Shown here: positions 1 to 6,367 of the stretch, one piece after another
How the letters are laid out: each line of letters opens with the position of its first letter
Position numbering within the stretch: position 1 is the stretch's first letter
Origin: Betaproteobacteria bacterium
GTDB taxonomy: Bacteria > Pseudomonadota > Gammaproteobacteria > Burkholderiales > SG8-39
Assembly: GCA_029865405.1 (NCBI GenBank)
Contig: JAOUGZ010000046.1
Coordinates: forward strand, 1 to 11,372
Reading direction: 5' to 3'
Length of the DNA stretch: 11,372 nt
Program-made: the position numbers and the translations under genes
The notes under the pieces: model-generated
The model's input: only the letters and a program-made list of their open reading frames with translations
Told to the model about the DNA's origin: nothing
The model's database searches: none

Positions 1-770
1 TCGAGGGCGTCGACATCGACAAGCCGGGCACGGCGATGGACCGCGCCGGCAAGCCGGTGCCCGTGCCGCGCATCGCCGGCAGGATCCGCCGCAAGCACCC
101 GGTCGAGGTCGAGGACCTCAAGTTCCTGAAGAAGCACACGACGCGCAAGGTGAAGATGACCGTGCCCGGCCCCTTCACCCTGATGCAGCAGGCGCAGAAC
201 GACTTCTACAAGAGCGATGAAGAGGCGGCGATGGACTACGCCGTCGCGGTGAACGAGGAGATCCGGGATCTCTTCGCTGCCGGCGCCGACATCGTGCAGG
301 TGGACGAGCCCTACATGCAGGCGCGCCCGGAGAAAGCGCGCGAGTACGGCCTGAAGGTCCTCAACCGCGCGCTGGAGGGCATCGCCGGTACCACTGCCGT
401 TCACATCTGCTTCGGCTACGCCGCGGTCGTGCACAAGCGGCCCTCGGGCTACTCGTTCCTGCCCGAGTTCGCCGGCTGCTCGTGCCGGCAGGTGTCGATC
501 GAGACCGCGCAGTCGAACCTCGACTGCTCGGTCCTGGCGCAACTGCCCGGCAAGAGCATCATGGTCGGCTGCCTCGACCTGAACGACTTGACGGTCGAGA
601 CCCCGCAGCAGATCGCAGCGCGCATCAAGCGCGCCCTGCCCTACGTGCCCAAAGAGCACGTGATCCTCGCCCCCGACTGCGGCATGAAGTACCTGCCGCG
701 CGACGTCGCCGATGGGAAGCTCCGCGCGATGGTCGCGGCGGCGCGGCTGCTGCGGGCGGAGCTCGCCTAG
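1..770 (+). CDS. MetE C-terminal-like, cobalamin-independent methionine synthase family protein (5'-truncated)
   Basis: The gene runs in from the left edge. The reading frame is open from base 3 and ends at TAG 768-770, so 255 C-terminal residues are visible. The family is the zinc-dependent methyltransferase barrel of MetE, which transfers a methyl group to a thiol such as homocysteine in the cytoplasm. Counting from base 3, the expected zinc ligands are all present: H134 and C136 in VHICFGY, E167 in SIETAQS and C226 in APDCGMKYLP. Other family landmarks are the TVPGPFTL strand and the QVDEP motif. The region before TVPGPFTL resembles short stand-alone MetE-like proteins (about 340-380 aa) more than full-length 750-aa MetE, but the start is outside the window. 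The methyl donor and acceptor cannot be read from the sequence; short homologues include corrinoid-dependent core-MetE enzymes and coenzyme M transferases. A methyltransferase gene follows 1 bp downstream, suggesting co-transcription. The family call is firm; the exact reaction is open. Confidence 0.85.
   Translation, partial: EGVDIDKPGTAMDRAGKPVPVPRIAGRIRRKHPVEVEDLKFLKKHTTRKVKMTVPGPFTLMQQAQNDFYKSDEEAAMDYAVAVNEEIRDLFAAGADIVQVDEPYMQARPEKAREYGLKVLNRALEGIAGTTAVHICFGYAAVVHKRPSGYSFLPEFAGCSCRQVSIETAQSNLDCSVLAQLPGKSIMVGCLDLNDLTVETPQQIAARIKRALPYVPKEHVILAPDCGMKYLPRDVADGKLRAMVAAARLLRAELA
758..761 (+). promoter_or_regulatory. Probable ribosome binding site of the methyltransferase gene
   Basis: GGAG lies 10 nt upstream of ATG 772, inside the last codons of the MetE-like gene. 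It supports the start at 772 over the in-frame ATG at 712, which would overlap the upstream gene by about 20 codons. Confidence 0.45.
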
Positions 771-771
771 C

Positions 772-1575
772 ATGGCCGGCCGCCTCAGCCGCCTGGTGCT
801 CAACCTGCGGCGCAACATCCCGCCCGGCACGCCGCTCGACCGGCATCTGCAGCGCTTTGCCGGGCTCGCCGGCTGGTTCGGCGCGGAGCTCGACCTGCTC
901 GCCGCGCTCTACGGCACCGACAAGTTCGGCGAGCACGACTACACACCGGTCTACGACGAACTGATGCGCGCCTCGCGGCGCAAGGCGGTGCGGCTCCTGG
1001 AAGTCGGCGTCGGCGGCTACGAAGGCGCGCTGGGCGGAGAGTCGCTGCGCATGTGGGCCAGCTATTTCCGGCGCGGGCGCATCACCGGCATCGATCTCTA
1101 CGACAAGACCGCGCTCTCGGCCGGGCGCGTGACCGTCTACCAGTGCTCGCAGGTGGATGAGCCGAAGCTGACGGCGCTCGCCAAGGAACTGGGGCCGTTC
1201 GACTTCATCATCGACGACGGCAGCCACCTCAACGCGCACCAGATCGAGACCTTCGGCATCCTGTGGCCGCACCTCAAGGACGGCGGCACCTATATCGTGG
1301 AAGACGTGCAGACCTCCTATTGGCCGATGTACGGCGGCGGGCCGCTCGGCACGCCGGCCTACGCGAAATCCTGCATGCAGTGGTTCAAGGACATCGTCGA
1401 CAGCGTCAACCTGCCCGAATTCCTGCAGCCGGCAACGGTCAAGCTGGACGCGGGCATCGGCAGCATCGCCTTCCACCACAACCTGATCGTGCTGAAGAAG
1501 GACCTCGCCGAGCGCTACTCCAACGCGCGGCTCGACGACGCCGGGGTCAGGCAGCGCCTGATGCAGCCGGGCTAG
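772..1575 (+). CDS. Class I SAM-dependent methyltransferase, MycE/TylE (macrocin O-methyltransferase)-like
   Basis: This 267-aa cytoplasmic protein should transfer a methyl group from S-adenosylmethionine to a hydroxyl, probably on a sugar or glycoside. The pattern is that of the demethylmacrocin/mycinamicin O-methyltransferase family. It has GTDK (48-51) followed by HDYTPVYD (55-62), the SAM-binding loop LLEVGVGGY (75-83), SLRMW (91-95), GIDLYDK (106-112), DDGSHLNAH (148-156) and EDVQTSYWP (177-185). In characterised relatives, acidic residues of the last two motifs help bind a divalent metal, which I infer here. Family members in non-producers are usually found with surface-glycan or unknown substrates; no glycosyltransferase or polyketide gene is visible, so the substrate is unknown. 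The ATG follows the MetE-like stop by 1 bp, with GGAG 10 nt upstream. The 3' end overlaps the convergent GGDEF/EAL gene by four bases (CTAG). Confidence 0.85.
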   Translation: MAGRLSRLVLNLRRNIPPGTPLDRHLQRFAGLAGWFGAELDLLAALYGTDKFGEHDYTPVYDELMRASRRKAVRLLEVGVGGYEGALGGESLRMWASYFRRGRITGIDLYDKTALSAGRVTVYQCSQVDEPKLTALAKELGPFDFIIDDGSHLNAHQIETFGILWPHLKDGGTYIVEDVQTSYWPMYGGGPLGTPAYAKSCMQWFKDIVDSVNLPEFLQPATVKLDAGIGSIAFHHNLIVLKKDLAERYSNARLDDAGVRQRLMQPG

Positions 1576-4523
1576 GCGGACTTCGCCGCCTGCGTCCCCA
1601 GCGCCAGCCGCTCGAACGCCGCCGCCTCCAGCGGCGCACTGAACAGGTGCCCCTGCCACTCCTCGCAGCCAACCGCCCGTAAACGGCGCAGCTGCGCTTC
1701 GGTCTCCACGCCTTCGGCGGCCACCTGCAGCCCGAGGCCCTTCGCCATGGCGGCAATGGTTTCGACGATCATGGCGTCGCCGTCGCTCGACTCGAGCTCG
1801 CGCAGGAAGCCGCGGTCGATCTTCAGCTTGTCGATGGGCAGGCGCCGCAGGTAGGCGAGGCTCGAATAGCCGGTGCCGAAGTCGTCGATCGCCAGGCGCA
1901 CGCCGAGCGCGCCGATGCGGCGCAGCGTCTCGACCGACTCCGGCAGGTGCGCCATCAGCACGCGCTCGGTGACCTCGAGCTCGAGGCGCGAAGGGGGCAC
2001 GCCATGCGCGGCGAGCGCATCGCGCAGGCGCGCCACGTAGTCCTCGCCCTGCGCCAGCTCGAGCGCCGAGACGTTGAGCGCGAACCACGGCGTCCCGGGG
2101 AGCTGGCGCTGCCAGGCGCCGATCTGCGACAGCGCGCGCGCCAGCGTCCACTCCCCCACGGCGCGGATCAGGCCGCATTCCTCGGCCTGGGGAATGAAGG
2201 CGTCGGGCTTGAGCAATCCGCGCTGCGGATGGTTCCAGCGCACCAGCACTTCGGCGCCGACGACGGCGTCGTGCCGCACGACCGGCTGCCAGTGCAGCAG
2301 CAGCTCGCCGCGCGCGAGCGCGCCGCGCAGGTCGCTCTCCAGCGTGAGGCGCTCGAGCGCGCGCGTGTGCAGCGCCGGCGAGAAGAAGCGAAAGCCGTTG
2401 CGGCCGCTGTCCTTGGCGTCGTACAGGGCTGTGTCGGCGTTCTTCAGCAGCTCGCTGAAGTCGCGCCCGTCCTCCGGGTAGATGGCCACGCCGACCGAGG
2501 CGGTGACGTTGAGCGCGCGGCCCTCGAGCGTGAACGGGCGCTGCAGGATGGCCTGGACGCGCTGCGCCACCAGCGCCGCGTCCTGCGCCGTCTTCAGTCC
2601 GTCCCAGAGCAGCACGAACTCGTCGCCGCCCAGGCGCGCCAGCGTGTCTTCGCGCCGCAGCGTGTTCGAGAGGCGCTCGGCGACCGCGCGCAGCAGCGCG
2701 TCGCCCGCGCGGTGGCCGAGGGAATCGTTCACCAGCTTGAAGCGGTCGAGATCGATGAGCAGCACCGCCAGCATGCCGCGGCTGCGCGCCGCGGCGAGGA
2801 TCGCCTGCGCGGCGCGGTCGCCGAGCAGCGCCCGGTTCGGCAGCCCGGTGAGCGCATCGCGCGTGGCGAGGTACTGAATGCGCTCCTCGGCCTGCTTGCG
2901 CGCCGTGACATCGGCGCCGGTGCCGCGGTAGCCGACGATGCGGCCCGCCGCATCGAGCACCGGCGTGCCGCTCACCTGCTGCCAGATCACCTTGCCCGAC
3001 TTGGTGATGGAGCGGTGCGTCAGGTCGCGGAACGGCTGCCCCGCGTGCGCGTTGCGCTCGAACCATTCGTCGAGCGCGCGCGCTTCGCCGAGCGGCATGA
3101 AGTCGCGCGGCGTGCGCCCCAGGAGTTCGGTGCGCATGAAGCCCAGCACCGCCTCGACGCGCGCCGAAAGGTAGGTGTAGCGCCACTGCGTGTCGGTCTC
3201 CCACACGTACTCGCCCGAGGCCTCGACCACGTCGCTGAAGCGTTGCTCGCGCTCGGCGAGGGCGCGGCGTGCCTGCCGTTGTTCGGTGACGTCGCGCACC
3301 ACGGACTGCAGCACCAGGCGGCCGCGCTCGAGGAACGAGACGCTTGCCGCCTCCACCGTGACTTCGCTGCCGTCGACGCAGCGCAGCTTGCGCTCCTCGA
3401 AGGAGGTCGCCCCCGGCCCGGCGTTAAGGTACGCGAAGCGCTCGCGGAAGCGGGCCAGGTCGTCGGCGTGCACGAACGTGCGCATGTCGCGCCCGAGCAG
3501 CTCGCGCGGCGACGCCGCCTTGACCAGTCGCGCCGCCGCGGGATTGGCGTACTCGATGACGCCGCCGCAGGACACCACCACCGCGTCCGGGGCCAGCTCG
3601 ACCAGCGAGCGGTAGCGCTCCTCGGCCTCGCCCATCGCCTGCTCGGCGCGCTTGCGCGCGGTGACGTCGAGGTTGATCCCGGTCATGCGCAGCGCGCGCC
3701 CGGCCGCGTCGCGCTCGGTAACCCGGCCCCGCGACAGCAGCCATTTCCAGCTGCCGTCGGCCACCCGGAAGCGATGCTCCGCGGCGTAATCCTGGCGCTC
3801 GCCCTTCATCACTTCGACGGAGATCTTCAGGCCGCGCGCCAGGTCATCGGGATGCACCCCGCGCACCAATTCATCGATGCTCGTCGCCGTGGGCGCACGC
3901 GGCAGGCCGAGGAACTCCGCCCAGCCCTCGCTCAGGTACACCTGGCCGGTCTGCAGGTCCGTATCCCAGAGAATGCCGCCGGATCCGTCCAGTGCCAGCT
4001 CGAGGCGCTCCTTGGCGGCGGCCAGCTCGCGTTCGCCGCGCCGGCGCTCGGTGACGTCGCGGCCCACGCCGCGATAGCCGAGAAAGGCGCCCGCCGCGTC
4101 ATAGCGCGGCTGCCCCGACACCACGTGCACCTGGCGCGAGCCGCTGGCGTGGGTGCGCGCCAGCTCCAGCTCGAAGAACGGCGCCTGGCGGCCCAGCTGC
4201 TCGAGATGCGCGGTGAAGGCGCGCCCGTCGAGCTCGACTCCCGGCAGCTCCCACAAGCGCTTGCCGAAGGCGAGGCCCGAGCCGAAGAAACCGAGCACGG
4301 TGGCGCCGCCGGTGAGCCAAGTGATGCGGTGCTCGGTGTCGGTCTCCCAGAACCAGTCGGCCGACAGCGCCGTCAGGTTGCGGAAGCGCTCCTCGCTTGC
4401 GCGCAAGGCGCGCGTCGCGCGCCGGTCGCGCAACCGGGCGTGCATCCAGGCGGCGAAGATGATGCCGGCGGCCGCCACCAGGAGCAGCGCTTCGATGAGC
4501 AGCGGCCAGTCCATCGTCTCCAT
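1572..4523 (-). CDS. Membrane-anchored PAS(x4)-GGDEF-EAL cyclic-di-GMP turnover protein
   Basis: This 983-aa sensor makes and/or breaks cyclic-di-GMP at the inner membrane. Order: one hydrophobic segment (about 7-27) without a sizeable periplasmic domain, four PAS domains (about 44-160, 172-290, 302-413 and 425-542), GGDEF (about 550-712) and EAL (about 725-975). The cyclase motif GGDEF (632-636) is intact. RRED (623-626), five residues before it, matches the RxxD inhibitory site. The EAL motif is EVL (758-760), a common variant. The remaining phosphodiesterase residues are present: N817, E850 in EVTE, D880-D881 in DDFGTG, K901 in LKID, E937/E940 in AEGVE and Q957 in QG. It is therefore probably an active phosphodiesterase and may have cyclase activity. 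PAS ligands cannot be read from the sequence. The chosen ATG (4523) lies 2 bp after the ATPase stop, so translational coupling is likely. A second ATG, three codons on at 4514, has GGAG before it and is an alternative start. Confidence 0.93.
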   Translation of the reverse strand: METMDWPLLIEALLLVAAAGIIFAAWMHARLRDRRATRALRASEERFRNLTALSADWFWETDTEHRITWLTGGATVLGFFGSGLAFGKRLWELPGVELDGRAFTAHLEQLGRQAPFFELELARTHASGSRQVHVVSGQPRYDAAGAFLGYRGVGRDVTERRRGERELAAAKERLELALDGSGGILWDTDLQTGQVYLSEGWAEFLGLPRAPTATSIDELVRGVHPDDLARGLKISVEVMKGERQDYAAEHRFRVADGSWKWLLSRGRVTERDAAGRALRMTGINLDVTARKRAEQAMGEAEERYRSLVELAPDAVVVSCGGVIEYANPAAARLVKAASPRELLGRDMRTFVHADDLARFRERFAYLNAGPGATSFEERKLRCVDGSEVTVEAASVSFLERGRLVLQSVVRDVTEQRQARRALAEREQRFSDVVEASGEYVWETDTQWRYTYLSARVEAVLGFMRTELLGRTPRDFMPLGEARALDEWFERNAHAGQPFRDLTHRSITKSGKVIWQQVSGTPVLDAAGRIVGYRGTGADVTARKQAEERIQYLATRDALTGLPNRALLGDRAAQAILAAARSRGMLAVLLIDLDRFKLVNDSLGHRAGDALLRAVAERLSNTLRREDTLARLGGDEFVLLWDGLKTAQDAALVAQRVQAILQRPFTLEGRALNVTASVGVAIYPEDGRDFSELLKNADTALYDAKDSGRNGFRFFSPALHTRALERLTLESDLRGALARGELLLHWQPVVRHDAVVGAEVLVRWNHPQRGLLKPDAFIPQAEECGLIRAVGEWTLARALSQIGAWQRQLPGTPWFALNVSALELAQGEDYVARLRDALAAHGVPPSRLELEVTERVLMAHLPESVETLRRIGALGVRLAIDDFGTGYSSLAYLRRLPIDKLKIDRGFLRELESSDGDAMIVETIAAMAKGLGLQVAAEGVETEAQLRRLRAVGCEEWQGHLFSAPLEAAAFERLALGTQAAKSA
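1574..1591. other. Short GC-rich inverted repeat at the convergent gene ends
   Basis: AGGCGG (1574-1579) and CCGCCT (1586-1591) form a perfect 6-bp stem around a 6-nt loop, just at the meeting point of the two convergent genes. No T-run follows on either strand, and the sequence also encodes the last residues of the EAL protein. It could be a weak bidirectional termination aid or simply chance in GC-rich DNA. Confidence 0.2.
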
Positions 4524-4525
4524 CG

Positions 4526-6328
4526 CTAGCCCGCGTTGTCGCGCACCGGCGGCGCCACCTTCAGCACCTCGTCGATGGTGGTCACGCCGGCGGCGACCTT
4601 CAGGGCGCCGCTCACGCGCAGCGGCTTCATGCCTTCCTTCATCGCCTGCTCGCGCACCCGGGCGAGATCGGCGCCCGCGGCGATCATCTGCTTGATCGCC
4701 GGCGTGTGCACCAGCGTCTCGTAGATGCCGACCCGGCCCAGAAAGCCGGTCATGCGGCACTCGAGGCAGCCCACCGGCTTGTACACGCTCGCCGGCCGCG
4801 TCGATTTGAACGGCGCGACCAGCGCGTCCCAGGCCGCCTGGTCCTCGACGCGGTTCAACTCCGCGGGCTGCTTGCAGTGCGGGCACAGCGTGCGCAGCAG
4901 CCGCTGCCCCATGACGCCGTTGAACGTGGCGTTGAGCAGGTAGGGCGCAATGCCGAGCTCGAGGAGGCGAGTGACCGCGCTCGGCGCGTCGTTGGTGTGC
5001 AGCGTGGAGAGCACGAGGTGGCCGGTCAGCGCGGACTGCACCGCCATTTCGGCGGTTTCCAGATCGCGGATCTCGCCCACCATGATGATGTCGGGGTCCT
5101 GGCGCATCAGCGCGCGCACGCCCTCGGCAAAGCCCAGGTCGATCGCCTGATGCACCTGCATCTGGTTGAACGCGGGCTCGACCATCTCGATCGGGTCCTC
5201 GATCGTGCACACATTGACCTCGGGCGTGGCGAGGCTCTTCAGCGTCGAGTACAGCGTCGTCGTCTTGCCCGAGCCCGTGGGGCCGGTCACCAGCACGATG
5301 CCGTGCGCACGCTCGGTCATCTCCTTCCAGCGCCGATGGTCCTCTTCGGAGAAGCCGAGCTCGCGGAAATCGCGCACCAGCACTTCCGGATCGAAGATGC
5401 GCATCACCAGCTTTTCGCCGAAAGCGGTGGGCAGCGTCGACAGGCGCAGCTCCACCTCGTCGCCGTTCACCATGCGCGTCTTGATGCGCCCGTCCTGCGG
5501 CCGGCGCTTCTCCACCACGTCCATGCGCCCGAGGATCTTGATGCGGCTGGTCATCGCCGCCAGCACCGACGGCGGGATCTGGTACACCTGGTGCAGCACG
5601 CCGTCGATGCGAAAGCGCACCAGGCCCGCCTCGCGCCGCGGCTCGATGTGGATGTCGCTCGCGCGCTGCTCGAAGGCGTACTGCCAGAGCCAGTCCACCA
5701 CTTTGACGATGTGCGCGTCGTTGGCGTCGAGCGACTTGTTGGCGCTGCCCAGCTCGACCAGCTGCTCGAGGTTGGACAGCCCCGAGGCGCCGCCCGCGCC
5801 GCGGTTCGCGCCCTTGATCGATTTCGCCAGGCTGTAGAACTCGACCTGGCAGCGCTCGATCGCCACCGGGTTGGCGATCACGCGCCGGATCTCGCGGTTC
5901 GCCAGGCGCGCGATCTCGGGCTCCCATTCGCGCACGTACGGCTCGGCGGTGGCGATCACCACCTCCCGGGCGTTCAACTCCACCGGCAGGATGCGGAAGC
6001 GCGTGGCGTAGGCGCTCGACATCACTTCGGTGACCACGGAGAAATTGATCTTCAGCGGGTCGATGTGCAGGTACTCCAGGCCCACGCGCTTCGCCAGCCA
6101 CTCGGCCAGCAGCTCCAGCGTCAGCGGCCGGTGCGGGGCGCGCGGCTCCTTCCAGCCCGCCTCCGCCACGAGCGTGAGCGGATGCTGCGCGCCGCGCCAG
6201 TAGCGCCGCTCCTTCTTCAGGTCCTCGGCCGGCGCGCGCGCGGCGAGGCCGTCCTCGACCAGCCAGTCGAGGAGTTCGATGAGCGTCAGCCGCCGCTCGG
6301 CGGCGGGCTTGGCGGCGGCCTGGGCCAT
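4526..6328 (-). CDS. GspE/PulE/PilB-type secretion ATPase (orphan)
   Basis: This 600-aa cytoplasmic protein belongs to the hexameric ATPases that drive type II secretion or type IV pilus assembly. An N-terminal T2SSE_N/MshEN-like region (about 10-160) precedes the ATPase core. Core motifs are Walker A GPTGSGKTT (349-357), the Asp box TIEDPIE (375-381), Walker B with DPDIIMVGEIRD (411-422) and the His box GHLVLSTLHTN (436-446). The zinc tetracysteine CPHC (482-485) with CLEC (521-524) is characteristic of GspE/PilB rather than the retraction ATPase PilT. Length suits the family. ATG 6328 (MAQAAAKP) was chosen because the longer form starting at 6436 would run through the divergent transporter gene and lacks family-like sequence. 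No GspF/PilC, pilin or secretin gene lies nearby, so the machine it serves is unknown. A c-di-GMP enzyme follows 2 bp downstream, which suggests a functional link. Confidence 0.92.
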   Translation of the reverse strand: MAQAAAKPAAERRLTLIELLDWLVEDGLAARAPAEDLKKERRYWRGAQHPLTLVAEAGWKEPRAPHRPLTLELLAEWLAKRVGLEYLHIDPLKINFSVVTEVMSSAYATRFRILPVELNAREVVIATAEPYVREWEPEIARLANREIRRVIANPVAIERCQVEFYSLAKSIKGANRGAGGASGLSNLEQLVELGSANKSLDANDAHIVKVVDWLWQYAFEQRASDIHIEPRREAGLVRFRIDGVLHQVYQIPPSVLAAMTSRIKILGRMDVVEKRRPQDGRIKTRMVNGDEVELRLSTLPTAFGEKLVMRIFDPEVLVRDFRELGFSEEDHRRWKEMTERAHGIVLVTGPTGSGKTTTLYSTLKSLATPEVNVCTIEDPIEMVEPAFNQMQVHQAIDLGFAEGVRALMRQDPDIIMVGEIRDLETAEMAVQSALTGHLVLSTLHTNDAPSAVTRLLELGIAPYLLNATFNGVMGQRLLRTLCPHCKQPAELNRVEDQAAWDALVAPFKSTRPASVYKPVGCLECRMTGFLGRVGIYETLVHTPAIKQMIAAGADLARVREQAMKEGMKPLRVSGALKVAAGVTTIDEVLKVAPPVRDNAG

Positions 6329-6338
6329 GGACGCGGAC

Positions 6339-6367
6339 ACTATAACGCTAGAATCAGGGATGCCCAA
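6339..6367 (-). promoter_or_regulatory. Candidate sigma70 promoter for the ATPase / GGDEF-EAL operon
   Basis: On the minus strand, TATAGT (6344-6339) is a good -10 element. TTGGGC (6367-6362) lies 17 bp upstream and keeps the TTG of the -35 consensus. Transcription would begin near 6332, only a few bases before ATG 6328, giving a near-leaderless message. The -35 lies within the first codons of the divergent transporter gene. This is predicted from sequence only. Confidence 0.45.
6341..6354 (+). promoter_or_regulatory. Candidate -10 elements for the transporter gene
   Basis: Two -10-like hexamers lie in the 31-bp divergent spacer: TATAAC (6341-6346) and TAGAAT (6349-6354), each differing from TATAAT at one position. 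No convincing -35 lies at 17 bp from either. Initiation 6-8 nt downstream would give a very short leader or none before ATG 6360. TATAAC shares its TATA with the minus-strand -10. Confidence 0.4.

Noticed and set aside
1947..4529. 860-codon open frame on the plus strand, antisense to the GGDEF-EAL gene
   Set aside because: It has low-complexity, Arg/Ala/His-rich translation with no domains. It is a mirror of the G/C-ending codons of the real minus-strand gene, which has intact catalytic motifs.
4524..6101. A continuous minus-strand frame from 6101 through the ATPase region into the GGDEF-EAL gene, suggesting a fusion protein
   Set aside because: Upstream of 4523 the frame is a shadow of the ATPase, with Arg/Ala/Gly-rich sequence. 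PAS-GGDEF-EAL homology begins only at the METMDWPLL start.
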